Shown here: positions 24,254 to 33,286 of the stretch, piece after piece
Layout of the letters: every line of letters begins with the position of its first letter
Numbering within the stretch: the stretch's first letter is position 1
Source: Hyphomicrobiales bacterium
GTDB taxonomy: Bacteria > Pseudomonadota > Alphaproteobacteria > Rhizobiales > Rhizobiaceae
Assembly (NCBI GenBank): GCA_900469955.1
Contig: UBYX01000025.1
Location: forward strand, 55,984 to 119,983
DNA: 64,000 bases
Reading direction: 5' to 3'
The notes under the pieces: generated by a model
Seen by the model: only the letters and a program-made list of their open reading frames with translations
Told to the model about the DNA's origin: nothing
Databases searched by the model: none
Translations under genes and position numbers: made by a program

Positions 24254-27049
24254 ATGACCGAAATCCTGCTGCTGTTTCTCGTCATCCTGGTGTTTGGCCT
24301 GCACCGCCGGGCATCCAACCGCATCGCCGGGCTGGAAAAGGAACTGGAGGCGGTCAAGGCTGATCTGCTGGCGCGGCAGGGGCTTCCGCTGCCGGCGGCG
24401 GTGACCGCGGCTTCTACTGAGGCAGCCGCGGAGGCGATCGCAGACGAACCGGTATCGCCCGTCGAACTCGCTGCGCGCGAAAGCGTCGAGGATGCGGCGA
24501 CCGCCGAAGAACTCGCATCGGCATCGGAGAATGCCGAGGCAAGCGAAGTCGGAACCGGTCAGGAAAACCTCATACCCGCAGCGCCCTCTCAGCCGACCGC
24601 CAAACCGAAGACGAAGGAAAATCTCGAAAGCTATCTCGGCGCCCGCTGGCCGGTCTGGGTGGGCGGCGTGGCGCTTGCCTTTGGCGGCATTTTCCTGGTG
24701 CGCTATTCGATCGAGGCCGGCCTGCTGGGGCCTGCCGCGCGGCTTACCCTCGCCTTTCTGTTCGGCCTCGTCCTCATGGTGGGCGGCGAAGTGGTACGCC
24801 GGCGCGCCATGCCGCAGGCGTCGGAGCGCTTCAGGAATGCGATGATCCCCGGGGCGCTGACCGCGGCCGGCGCAGTGACGTTGCTCGGCGCGGTTTTCGC
24901 GGCCTATGCCGTCTACGAGTTCATCGGGCCGACGAGCGCCTTCATCCTGCTGGCCCTCGTCTCCTTCGCGACGATCGCGCTGTCGCTGCTGCACGGACAG
25001 GCGCTCGCCGGGCTCGGACTGCTCGCCTCGCTGATCACGCCGGCACTGGTGGCGAGCGAGGAGCCGAGCGCCCACGCGCTGTTCCTCTTCCTCGGCCTCA
25101 CCTGGTTTGCGATCAACGCCGCCTCGCGTTTCCGCCAGTGGACGGTCGTGCCGACGCTTGCCAATGTCGGCATCGGGCTCTGGGTCATCGCCTATGCGAT
25201 GGGCGCCGACGAATTCGACGCCATGCCGCCAGCCCTGACGCTGATCGTGATGATTGCCGGCACCGGCTTCTTCTGGCCCGGCGCGTGCTACGGCCTGGAC
25301 CGGCCGGTGAAGTCCGGCTGGAGCGCGCTTCTCGGGCGCTCACCTCTGCAGATCACGCTGTCGGTCGCGATCATGGCGGTCCTGCCGGCGCTTGCCATGC
25401 TGCTTGCGGATTTTCCTGCCGGCATCGACCCGCTCTTTGCCTCTGCCGCGGTGATCGCCGCGCTCGCCGCACTCGGCGCGAGCCGGGCCTATGCGGTCTG
25501 GCCGGCCTTGATCTCCGCTGCCGGCGCCGTACTCGCCATTACGCTGACGGCGCTCCTGCTGCTCGACTACATTCCGCCGCCGCCGACCGAAGGCCAACCC
25601 GTTGCGGTCTTGACCTATACGCACGAAATCGTCATCAGCTTGGCTCTCGGCGCGATTTTCACGCTTCTCGGTTTTGCCTTTCTGAAACGCCTCCGCAGCA
25701 CGGAGCCTGAATTCTCGATCCTCTGGAGCGTGCTGATGTCGGCCCTGCCGGTGACGCTCGCAACGATCAGCTTCCTCAACTTCGGCAATCTCGGCCGCGA
25801 CTGGACGCACGGGCTCTATGGCCTCGCTCTCGGCGTGGTTCTGCTTGCCGGCGCAGACTGGCTGTTTCGCAGGAGCGCGGAAACGACGGAGGACCGGATC
25901 GGCTCTTCTATCGACTGGCCGGCCAATCTTCTCGTTGCCGGTTCATTCGCGGGCTTTGCGCTTGCGCTGCATGCGCTGACCAACGGCATCGTCACGACGA
26001 TCCTGCTTTCGGTTCTCGGCTTCGCCTATGTGCTGGCGATGCGCGCGCGCTCCTGGCCAGCGCTACCCTGGATGATGGCCGCCGCCACATTGATCGTCTT
26101 CGGTCGCATCGCCTGGGAACCGACGCTGGTCGGCATCAACAGCCTCGGCATAACGCCCTTCTTCAACGCGTTGCTGCCAGGCTACGGCATCCCGACGTTG
26201 CTTGCGATCGTGACGGCCTGGCTACTGAGAGATTCAGCCGATTTCCGCATCCGCAACGTCATGCAGGCGCTCGCCTCGCTCGCCGGTCTGATGACGGTCG
26301 CCATCTTGGTGCGGCACGCGATGAACGGCGGCGTGCTGGACGATCGGGTGCCTACGCTCGGCGAACAGTCGATCTACACGCTCGTCACCGTCGGCTTCTC
26401 GGGCGTCCTTCTGACGCTCGATCTCAAGTCGCCGAGCCCGGTCTTCCGCTGGGGTTCGATGATTGCCGGGGTGATCGCGACGCTCAACGTGCTGTCGCTG
26501 CATCTCTTCGCGCTCAACCCCTATTTCAGCGGCGAGAGCACCGGCCCATGGCCCTTCTTCAACCTGCTGCTCATCGGCTATCTTCTGCCGGCGCTCGCCT
26601 ATGGCCTCGTCGCCTGGTATGCGCGCGGGCGGCGGCCGCAGCCCTATGTCGTCATGCTGGCGCTCGCCGGCGCCGTGCTCGGCTTCCTCTGGGCGACGCT
26701 TTCGGTGCGCCGCTTCTGGCAGGGCGAAAACATCGCCGACTGGAAAGGCTTCCTGCAGGGAGAGACCTATACCTATTCGGTGGTCTGGCTGCTGATCGGC
26801 GTGGCACTCCTGGCGCTTGGCTCGAGGCTCGACGCCAAGAGCCTGCGGCTTGCCTCCGCCGGGCTGGTGCTCGTTGCGGTCGTGAAAGTGTTCCTGATCG
26901 ACATGTCGAACCTCGAAGGCATCTTGCGGGCAGTCTCATTCATCGGGCTCGGCGCGGTGCTGATCGGCATCGGGCTTTTCTACCAGCGCATTCTGGTGAA
27001 GAAGAACGGTGAACCCGAACTCGCCGATTCGCAGGAATCCGCATCGTGA
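24254..27049 (+). CDS. DUF2339 large polytopic membrane protein
   Basis: The 931-residue protein starts with one span and a coiled-coil-like helix (GLEKELEAVKADLLARQG), then an acidic disordered part to about residue 120. From GARWPVWVGGVALAFGGIFLVRYSIE onward there are more than twenty hydrophobic segments. This is the DUF2339 family, widespread and of unknown function. The last codons overlap the GTG start of the HD gene, indicating coupled expression. It is the largest protein of the window and has no enzymatic motif that I can see. Confidence 0.85.
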   Translation: MTEILLLFLVILVFGLHRRASNRIAGLEKELEAVKADLLARQGLPLPAAVTAASTEAAAEAIADEPVSPVELAARESVEDAATAEELASASENAEASEVGTGQENLIPAAPSQPTAKPKTKENLESYLGARWPVWVGGVALAFGGIFLVRYSIEAGLLGPAARLTLAFLFGLVLMVGGEVVRRRAMPQASERFRNAMIPGALTAAGAVTLLGAVFAAYAVYEFIGPTSAFILLALVSFATIALSLLHGQALAGLGLLASLITPALVASEEPSAHALFLFLGLTWFAINAASRFRQWTVVPTLANVGIGLWVIAYAMGADEFDAMPPALTLIVMIAGTGFFWPGACYGLDRPVKSGWSALLGRSPLQITLSVAIMAVLPALAMLLADFPAGIDPLFASAAVIAALAALGASRAYAVWPALISAAGAVLAITLTALLLLDYIPPPPTEGQPVAVLTYTHEIVISLALGAIFTLLGFAFLKRLRSTEPEFSILWSVLMSALPVTLATISFLNFGNLGRDWTHGLYGLALGVVLLAGADWLFRRSAETTEDRIGSSIDWPANLLVAGSFAGFALALHALTNGIVTTILLSVLGFAYVLAMRARSWPALPWMMAAATLIVFGRIAWEPTLVGINSLGITPFFNALLPGYGIPTLLAIVTAWLLRDSADFRIRNVMQALASLAGLMTVAILVRHAMNGGVLDDRVPTLGEQSIYTLVTVGFSGVLLTLDLKSPSPVFRWGSMIAGVIATLNVLSLHLFALNPYFSGESTGPWPFFNLLLIGYLLPALAYGLVAWYARGRRPQPYVVMLALAGAVLGFLWATLSVRRFWQGENIADWKGFLQGETYTYSVVWLLIGVALLALGSRLDAKSLRLASAGLVLVAVVKVFLIDMSNLEGILRAVSFIGLGAVLIGIGLFYQRILVKKNGEPELADSQESAS

Positions 27050-27696
27050 CCGTTTCGCTTGCCGCAGCCTTCTCGCCCTACGAAGAGCTTGCCACAACCC
27101 TGATCCCGCATGCGACTGAGGGCAACGACGGCAGTCACGACATCGCTCATATCCTGCGGGTCTTTCGCAACGCGCTGCGCATCCATGCGCAGGAGGGCGG
27201 CGACGGCTGGGTACTCGCAGCCGCGGTGCTGCTCCACGATTGCGTCTCCGTCGAGAAGAACTCGCCCTTGAGAGCGCAGGCCTCCAGGCTGGCGGCGGAA
27301 AAGGCCTCCGACATTCTCGCCGGCCTCGGCTGGAGCAAGGCCGATATCGAAGCCGTGGCGCATGCCATCACGACCCACAGCTTTTCGGCAAACATCACGC
27401 CGGAAACGCTGGAGGCGAAGATATTGCAGGATGCCGACCGGCTGGATGCGATCGGGATGGTGGGCGCCGCCCGCTGCTTCTATATCGCCGGCCGCATGGG
27501 CTCCGGCCTTTACGATCCCGCCGATCCGCTCGCGAAGGAACGGCCGCTGGACGACAAGGCCTTCGCTATCGACCATTTCGCGGTGAAGCTGTTCAAGCTC
27601 GCCGACGGCTTCCAGACCGCCACAGGACGCGCTCTGGCGCACGAGCGGCACGAACGGCTGAAAACAGTGCTCGACCTCTTCGTCGACGAAATCTGA
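27046..27696 (+). CDS. HD-domain phosphohydrolase
   Basis: The 216-residue protein has the HD metal residues in GSHDIAHILRVFRNA, VLLHDCVSVEKN and LQDADRLDAIGMVGAAR, the arrangement of the YedJ/YpgQ-type HD hydrolases, some of which act on nucleotides. Its GTG start overlaps the stop of the DUF2339 gene; the MOSC gene follows 11 bases later. The natural substrate is unknown. Confidence 0.85.
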   Translation: MTVSLAAAFSPYEELATTLIPHATEGNDGSHDIAHILRVFRNALRIHAQEGGDGWVLAAAVLLHDCVSVEKNSPLRAQASRLAAEKASDILAGLGWSKADIEAVAHAITTHSFSANITPETLEAKILQDADRLDAIGMVGAARCFYIAGRMGSGLYDPADPLAKERPLDDKAFAIDHFAVKLFKLADGFQTATGRALAHERHERLKTVLDLFVDEI

Positions 27697-27707
27697 GGGA
27701 TATCATC

Positions 27708-28556
27708 ATGCGCGTGAGCGAACTCAACTTCTATCCACTGAAGAGCGGCCGCGGCATTACCCTCGCCGAGGCGGAAATCGGACGGGAAGGCATTCCCGGC
27801 GATCGGCGGATGATGGTGACAGATCCCTCCGGCCATTTCATCACGCAGCGGGAACTGCAGGCGCTGGCGCAATTGCAGGTCCTGCCGAAGGCGGGCGGCT
27901 TCAGCTTCGCGATCGACGGCAAGGGCGAGATCGGCGTCGATCAGCCGCCGGCGGACCGGCGCATGGACGTGGCGGTATGGAAGTCGATCGTCAGCGCGGC
28001 TGTTGCGGATGACGCGGTCAACGAGACGCTTTCCGGCTGGCTCGGACGCGAGGTCCGGCTGGTCTTCTTCGACGAGCTGGCAAAACGTACCGCCAGCGCT
28101 GAATGGGCGGGACCGGATACGCCCGTCACCTTCGCGGACGGCTATCAGGTGCTCGTCACCACGACCGGATCGCTCGCTGCCCTCAATGCCGACATGGAAA
28201 AACATGGCGAAGGCTCGATCGGCATGGAGCGTTTCCGGCCGAATATCGTGCTCGACCATGACGAGCCCTTCGAGGAGGACAACTGGGAAGGCATCGAGAT
28301 ATCAGGTATCCGCTTCGACTTCGTAAAACCCTGCGCACGCTGCATCATGACCACCCAGGACCAGAAGACGGGCTCGCGCGAAGCACCGAGCCCGATGGCC
28401 GCCATGGGCCGCATCCGCATGTCGGCCGACCGGCGGGTGCCGGGTCCGCTCTTCGGCTGGAACGCCGTGCCACGGAGCACCGGCCGCATCAAGCTCGGCG
28501 ACGCGGCGACAGTGACGGCGGATCGGGATGGGTGGGCGATCAAGCGGCGGGCGTGA
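27708..28556 (+). CDS. MOSC domain protein (mARC/YcbX-like)
   Basis: The 282-residue protein has an N-terminal MOSC beta-barrel (VSELNFYPLKSGRGITLAEAEIG) and a C-terminal MOSC domain with FRPNIVLDHDEPFEEDNWEG and VKPCARCIMTTQD, where the first conserved cysteine (PCARC) is the probable molybdenum ligand. Relatives (mARC, YcbX, YiiM) reduce N-hydroxylated compounds using molybdenum cofactor. No electron-transfer domain is fused, so separate partners are needed. It belongs to the DUF2339-HD-MOSC transcript. Confidence 0.86.
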   Translation: MRVSELNFYPLKSGRGITLAEAEIGREGIPGDRRMMVTDPSGHFITQRELQALAQLQVLPKAGGFSFAIDGKGEIGVDQPPADRRMDVAVWKSIVSAAVADDAVNETLSGWLGREVRLVFFDELAKRTASAEWAGPDTPVTFADGYQVLVTTTGSLAALNADMEKHGEGSIGMERFRPNIVLDHDEPFEEDNWEGIEISGIRFDFVKPCARCIMTTQDQKTGSREAPSPMAAMGRIRMSADRRVPGPLFGWNAVPRSTGRIKLGDAATVTADRDGWAIKRRA

Positions 28557-28565
28557 CTCTGACTG

Positions 28566-29063
28566 ATGTCGATGATCGTCACGGAAAGGCTTATCCTCCG
28601 GCGTCCCCGGCTCGCCGACGTCCCCGAGCTCTTCGAATTCCTGGGCGATCCAAAAGCCATGCAGTTCACTCACGTAGACCGCTCATTCATGGAATGTCGG
28701 CGACGGGTGGCGGTGCATGAGTGGCGGCGCCGCAAGGACGGTTATGCGCCTTGGACGGCAGAGCTTAAGGAGAGCAACCGGATCATCGGCTGGGGCGGGC
28801 TTTACGACGATCCCTTCGATCCCGGCTGGGGTGTCGAACTCGGCTACTATTTTCACCCCGATGCCTGGGGAAAGGGGTTCGGCAGCGAGCTGACGACGGC
28901 TGCCTTGCGAGAGGCGGACGACGCTCTGCAACTGCCCAAAATCGCGGCCTTCGCCCGCCGGGAAAATACCGCTTCACGGCGTTTGCTGGAGAAAGCAGGC
29001 TTTACCTTGGTGCGCTACGTGCCAGAGATGGAGCGCTTTTATTTCGAGCGCCTGCGGAAGTGA
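28566..29063 (+). CDS. GNAT family N-acetyltransferase (RimJ/RimL-like)
   Basis: The 165-residue protein begins with the RimJ-like strand TERLILRRPRLADVPELFEFL, and the acetyl-CoA loop is in HPDAWGKGFGSELTTAAL (Q/RxxGxG/A variant). The C-terminal NTASRRLLEKAGF is typical. Members acetylate ribosomal proteins or small amines; the target is unknown. It starts 9 bases after the MOSC gene and may be the last of that operon. Confidence 0.87.
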   Translation: MSMIVTERLILRRPRLADVPELFEFLGDPKAMQFTHVDRSFMECRRRVAVHEWRRRKDGYAPWTAELKESNRIIGWGGLYDDPFDPGWGVELGYYFHPDAWGKGFGSELTTAALREADDALQLPKIAAFARRENTASRRLLEKAGFTLVRYVPEMERFYFERLRK

Positions 29064-29089
29064 CGTTTCCGATACCGGCCGTCAGGGCT

Positions 29090-29200
29090 TCAGCGGGCGG
29101 GACGAGCATCTCCCAAGATCGCAAGGCTCAGGCCTAATCCTACCATCACCGGACCCGCGAAACGATTCTGCCAGACGATCAGATCGGAGCAGCGCGTTCC
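29090..29200 (-). pseudogene. LysE-family transporter remnant (C-terminal end)
   Basis: On the minus strand a frame ending at TGA 29090-29092 reads SDLIVWQNRFAGPVMVGLGL and a few more residues. It matches the last helix of LysE/RhtB exporters ('..WLNR..G..LIGLGLRLAL'). Upstream the frame loses resemblance within about 10 codons and runs into the 3' end of the NTF2-like gene; no start codon or earlier spans exist. It is best read as a deletion remnant. Confidence 0.55.
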
Positions 29201-29210
29201 CCTTGCACAG

Positions 29211-29654
29211 CTATGATTGAAAACCGGGTTGTGCCTGCATGGTCTGGAGATCGATCGGCATCGAGATATGCTCGTGGGCGATCAGCCACCGGCCCTCGAC
29301 CTTGCGAAGGCCAGATGTCACGCGGACCCAGTAGTCGACCTTGTCTCCGCCTGTCCTTAAGCTCCTGACGTGGCTCAGGCTGTGGCAGAACCCGACATCG
29401 CCGTTCGCCGCGATCTGCAAGTCGTGGAGTTCATAATCGATCGCTCCTTCAACCGAGGCGAACCATGTTTCGAAGTTCTTTCGATAGGCATCCGCGCTCC
29501 GAACCTGCGCGGGTGGCCTGATGTCGAAGACCACGGTGTCCGTGGCGTAATATGCCATCAAGGCATCGACGTCCTTGGCGCGCAATGCTTGCGCCAAACC
29601 ATACACGCGCGTGCGGATTTCTTCTTCAACGGTTGAGGTTACAGCTGTCGGCAT
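29211..29654 (-). CDS. NTF2-like/SnoaL-type protein
   Basis: The 147-residue protein has the cone-shaped NTF2 fold pattern of the YybH/ketosteroid-isomerase-like group: helix RVYGLAQALRAKDVDALMAYYATDTVVFDI, then a loop, then YELHDLQIAANGDVGFCHSL and strands with KVEGRWLIAHEHIS. Such proteins often bind small hydrophobic ligands or are orphan enzymes. The ligand cannot be read from sequence. It sits next to the LysE remnant, at a rearranged site. Confidence 0.82.
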   Translation of the reverse strand: MPTAVTSTVEEEIRTRVYGLAQALRAKDVDALMAYYATDTVVFDIRPPAQVRSADAYRKNFETWFASVEGAIDYELHDLQIAANGDVGFCHSLSHVRSLRTGGDKVDYWVRVTSGLRKVEGRWLIAHEHISMPIDLQTMQAQPGFQS

Positions 29655-29818
29655 GACACTCTCCTACAGATGGGAGCCGCAGGACCTGGAATGGCATCGC
29701 CTCAAAGCCTGGCTCGCCAGCTTTCGCAAAAGCCCGCCCGGGGAAATCTACCACGGGCGGCTCAGGGCACAAAAGGCCGATCCAGATCTGCCGAGTGTCG
29801 GCCGGTTTCCGGGAGCCC

Positions 29819-31042
29819 CTACTCAGCCGGGTTCAATGCGGCAGATGGCGGGGCTACCTGCCGTGATGGGTTGCTGAGGCGGCCGTAGCCGACCAGCATG
29901 GTGGTAAGCGCGGTGAGGCCGCCTGCGACCGCAACCCAGAAGCCGTTCGAGGCGCCATAGGCATCGATCGTCCAGCCGGCGACCGAGGAGCCGAGCGCGA
30001 AACCGATGCCGACGCCGGTCATGGCGTAGGTGATGCCCTCAGTGAGCTGCGACGAGGGTACGATTCTCTCGATCAGGCTCATGCCAGTGATGAAGGTGGG
30101 CGAGATCGCCGCACCGGCCAGGAAGACCACCAGCGTCAGCGCCCAGAGATTGCCGACGAAAGGCATGGGCAGCGTCGTGACGGCGGCGATCAGGCTCGCG
30201 ACAATCAGGCGGCGGGCAAGCGGCGTCTTGAACTTGATGGCGCCGATGACGAGGCCCACGACAAACGAACCGGCAGCATAGGCCGAGAGGATATAGCTCG
30301 CTGCGCCCTTGTTGCCCATGGCCTCTGCAAACGCGACCACCGAGACCTCGGCCGTGCCGAAGATCGTGCCCATGCCGGCAAAGACCGTCACCACGAACCA
30401 CATGGAGAGGAGCCGCATGACCGAACCGCTGCCGGTTTCGCGCTGCGGATCGACCTTGGGTTCTGTCGATTTCTGGGCGACAAAGAGGGCGGTGCCAATG
30501 GCGAGAAAGGCGGCAGAGGCGAGAACGCCTGCTTCGGGGAAGAGGGAAACGCTGAGGCCGATACCGACCACCGGGCCGAAGATATAGACCACCTCATCGA
30601 GCACGGATTCAAACGCGAAGGCGGTATGGAGCTCAGGCTGATCGCGGTAGATCTCCGTCCAGCGGGCTCTCACGATCGCCATCATGCTCGGCATCAGGCC
30701 GGCCACCAGAGCGAAGGCGAAGAGCGTCCAGTTCGGCCACCGCTGCCAGGCAGCGACGGCAAGCCCGACCAGGGCAAGAAAGGTGACTATGGTCGTCGGA
30801 ACGAGAACCGCCGACTGACCTCTCGCATCTATCCAGCGCGAGACCTGGGGAGAGATGAAGGCATTGGCGAGTGCGAAGGTGGCCGATACCGCCCCCGCAA
30901 GCCAATACTCGCCATGGGTCTGCGACAGCATCGCGACAGCGCCGATCGTCGTCATCGGCAGCGGCAGACGGGCTATAAAACCCGCGGCGGAGAAAGCTTT
31001 CGTCCCCGGCCTCCGGAATATTTCACCATAGGGATTGGGCAT
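29819..31042 (-). CDS. MFS transporter, TetR-controlled
   Basis: The 407-residue protein has twelve hydrophobic segments and MFS loop motifs such as RWIDARGQSAV between spans 2 and 3. It resembles drug/sugar-efflux-type MFS proteins. AAGGAG precedes the ATG. A minus-strand promoter TTGACA-17-TATTTG lies in the divergent gap with the TetR gene, and three palindromic operators cover it, so efflux is probably induced when the regulator binds its ligand. The substrate is unknown. Confidence 0.87.
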   Translation of the reverse strand: MPNPYGEIFRRPGTKAFSAAGFIARLPLPMTTIGAVAMLSQTHGEYWLAGAVSATFALANAFISPQVSRWIDARGQSAVLVPTTIVTFLALVGLAVAAWQRWPNWTLFAFALVAGLMPSMMAIVRARWTEIYRDQPELHTAFAFESVLDEVVYIFGPVVGIGLSVSLFPEAGVLASAAFLAIGTALFVAQKSTEPKVDPQRETGSGSVMRLLSMWFVVTVFAGMGTIFGTAEVSVVAFAEAMGNKGAASYILSAYAAGSFVVGLVIGAIKFKTPLARRLIVASLIAAVTTLPMPFVGNLWALTLVVFLAGAAISPTFITGMSLIERIVPSSQLTEGITYAMTGVGIGFALGSSVAGWTIDAYGASNGFWVAVAGGLTALTTMLVGYGRLSNPSRQVAPPSAALNPAE

Positions 31043-31077
31043 TACGGGCTCCTTGAGTTATGTTGGGATGACCTTTA

Positions 31078-31145
31078 CATACGCCGCGTATGAGAACCAA
31101 ATAGTAGCATACGTATCGTATGTCAATTAACATACGCACCGTATG
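31078..31145. promoter_or_regulatory. Three TetR operators and two face-to-face promoters
   Basis: The 15-bp palindrome CATACG-N3-CGTATG occurs three times without mismatch in the arms: 31078-31092, 31108-31122 and 31131-31145. The minus-strand promoter for the MFS gene is TTGACA (31126-31121) and TATTTG (31103-31098) with a 17-bp spacer; the second operator covers spacer and -35. A plus-strand promoter TTAACA (31127-31132), 17 bp, TAAATT (31150-31155) for the TetR gene holds the third operator in its spacer. Binding by the TetR protein is inferred. Confidence 0.85.
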
Positions 31146-31168
31146 CGAATAAATTTCTGGAGTTCCGC

Positions 31169-31771
31169 ATGGCCCATAAGCCGCGCAAGGAAATGATCGC
31201 CGAAACCCGAGCCAAGCTGATCGCCGCAGCCCGCCACGCCTTTGCGACGCAAGGTTATGCGGAAGCGTCGATGGACGACTTCACCGCCCAGGCGGGGCTG
31301 ACGCGTGGCGCGCTGTACCACCATTTCGGCGACAAGAAGGGCCTGATGCAGGCCGTCATTTCCGAAATCGACGCGGAAATGTCCGGCCGGCTTTGCGCCA
31401 TTTCCAGCAAGGCGGAAACGGCCTGGCAGGGGTTTGTCGATGAAAACATCGCCTATATCCAGATGGCGCTGGAGCCGGAAATACGCCGCATCATGCTGCT
31501 CGACGGGCCGGCGGTGCTCGGCGATCCCTCGAACTGGCCGAACCAGAACGCATGTATCCGCAGCATGACGGCGAGCGTCCAGAAGTTGATCGATGAAGGC
31601 ACCATCCGGGATGTGGACGCGGAGGCGACCGCGCGCCTCGTCAATGGCGCGACGCTCAGCGCAGCGCTTTGGATTGCCGGCGCGGAGGATCCCCAGGCCG
31701 CTTCGAAGAAGGCCACGGAGGCGTTTCTCGTGATGGTTTCCGGCCTGCTGAAAGAAAAGGTCCCGGCTTAG
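31169..31771 (+). CDS. TetR/AcrR family transcriptional regulator
   Basis: The 200-residue protein has the TetR DNA-binding domain (about 10-58: KLIAAARHAFATQGYAEASM with GLTRGALYHHFGDKKGL) and a helical ligand domain with a C-terminal LVNGATLSAALWIAGAEDP. It is divergent from the MFS gene, and its start region carries matching operators, so it most likely represses both itself and the exporter. GGAG precedes the ATG. Its stop overlaps the converging MocR gene by four bases. Confidence 0.9.
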   Translation: MAHKPRKEMIAETRAKLIAAARHAFATQGYAEASMDDFTAQAGLTRGALYHHFGDKKGLMQAVISEIDAEMSGRLCAISSKAETAWQGFVDENIAYIQMALEPEIRRIMLLDGPAVLGDPSNWPNQNACIRSMTASVQKLIDEGTIRDVDAEATARLVNGATLSAALWIAGAEDPQAASKKATEAFLVMVSGLLKEKVPA

Positions 31772-33180
31772 CGGCCGTTTGAAGCCTTGGCCTGCGAGAT
31801 GGCGTCGCGAAGCACGTCAAAGACGCGCGGGCCGAGCATCTGCGACACGTTGAAACGCATGAAGTTCGTCGCAGATTGCGACAGGCTGAACGCATTTCCA
31901 GGTGCCAACACTACATTCCTTTCCAGCGCCACCCGCGCAACGCCGGCCGCATCCACATCGTCCGGCAACCGGCACCAGAGAAACATTCCCGCCTGCGGTT
32001 CGATCCAGGGCGTGATGCCGAGGTCCTTCAGTTTTGCCGAAACATCGGCCATCGCCTGGGACAGACGCGTCCGCAGAGCCTCAACGTGTCTGCGATAATT
32101 GCCGTCGCTCAAGACGTTGAGGACAAGTTCCGCTGTCAGCCTCCCGCCGCCGAACGTGGTGGCGATCTTGAGGTCGGTCAGGCCATCGATCCATTCGGGC
32201 CTGGCGGCGATGAAGCCGCAGCGCGCCGACGCCGACAGGGTCTTCGAAAAGCTGCCGATATGAATGACCCGGTCGAGCCCGTCGAAGGCGGCCAGACGCG
32301 GCGCAGCGACATGCTCGAAATCGGCGAAAATGTCGTCTTCGATGACAGTAAGGTCAAACTGATCGGCAAGCTTCAGGACGCGATGGGCTGCCACCGGGGA
32401 GAGCACGGCACCCGTCGGATTGTGAATGGCGGAATTGGTGATGTAGAGACGCGGCCGATGCTCGGCGCAGGTCTCGGCGAAAATCTGAAGATCGGGGCCT
32501 GAGGCCGTGTAAGGGACGCCGACGATCTTTGCGCGGTGGGCCCGCAGCAAGGCATGGAAGTTGAAGTAGCAGGGATCGTCGACCAGCACCGTGTCGCCGG
32601 GCTCGATGAGAAAACGGCACAGAAGATCGATCGACTGGGTTCCGGATTCGGTCAGCATGACCTGATCCGGTGACGCCTCGATGCCCCGTTCGGCCATGCG
32701 CCGGGCGACAATCTGGCGAAGCGGCGGCAAACCCAGCGGCGAGCCGTAATCGGCCAGCGCAGAGCCTTCGCCACGGGAAAGCGCCCGCAACGCCCGGCGG
32801 ATGCTCTCCTCCGGAAGCCACGACGGCGGCAGCCACCCGCAACCCGGCTTCAGCCCGCCCTCGCCCGCTTCGAGGGATTGGCGCGACACCCAGAACGGGT
32901 CGACGGCGCGGTCGAGCTTGGGCCCGACCTCGGAGAGCGAGAACGGCGCCGCCTGGCTCGCAACATAGAAGCCCGAGCCCGGCCTCGACAGGATCGCCCC
33001 TTCGGCGACGAGGCGTTCATAGGCATCGACCACCGTCGAGGTGGAGACCTTGAGCGTGCTCGCCAGCCCGCGAACCGACGGCAGCTTGGCCCCCGGCGTC
33101 AGGCTGCGGCCAGCGATCCGCTGCCTGATCGTGGTCATGACCATCGACACCCGGGTGCCTACCGCCGCCTCGCCACCCAT
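31768..33180 (-). CDS. MocR-type regulator (GntR HTH fused to aminotransferase)
   Basis: The 470-residue protein has a GntR winged helix (about 10-70: TTIRQRIAGRSLTPGAKLPS) and a fold-I aminotransferase domain with the PLP lysine in HIGSFSKTLSASARCG. MocR proteins sense PLP or an amino-compound and usually control a divergent gene; here that gene encodes an EamA exporter. The start at 33180 is supported by AAGGAGG eight bases upstream; the open frame extends to 33360 but lacks a ribosome-binding site. Confidence 0.88.
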   Translation of the reverse strand: MGGEAAVGTRVSMVMTTIRQRIAGRSLTPGAKLPSVRGLASTLKVSTSTVVDAYERLVAEGAILSRPGSGFYVASQAAPFSLSEVGPKLDRAVDPFWVSRQSLEAGEGGLKPGCGWLPPSWLPEESIRRALRALSRGEGSALADYGSPLGLPPLRQIVARRMAERGIEASPDQVMLTESGTQSIDLLCRFLIEPGDTVLVDDPCYFNFHALLRAHRAKIVGVPYTASGPDLQIFAETCAEHRPRLYITNSAIHNPTGAVLSPVAAHRVLKLADQFDLTVIEDDIFADFEHVAAPRLAAFDGLDRVIHIGSFSKTLSASARCGFIAARPEWIDGLTDLKIATTFGGGRLTAELVLNVLSDGNYRRHVEALRTRLSQAMADVSAKLKDLGITPWIEPQAGMFLWCRLPDDVDAAGVARVALERNVVLAPGNAFSLSQSATNFMRFNVSQMLGPRVFDVLRDAISQAKASNGR

Positions 33181-33205
33181 CCGTACTGCCTCCTTCACCA
33201 TAACA

Positions 33206-33217
33206 GTTTCGCGAAAC
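33206..33217. promoter_or_regulatory. Palindrome in the MocR/EamA divergent promoter region
   Basis: GTTTCGCGAAAC is a perfect 12-bp palindrome in the 106-bp gap between the MocR gene and the EamA gene, 26 bases before the MocR start. It is a candidate operator; MocR proteins often use direct repeats instead, so binding is uncertain. Confidence 0.4.
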
Positions 33218-33286
33218 CGTATCAGACTGTAGCTGGCGAAGCCACTCGCCGTGACGGATAAGGTTTGCGAAATGATGGAGTGCTTC

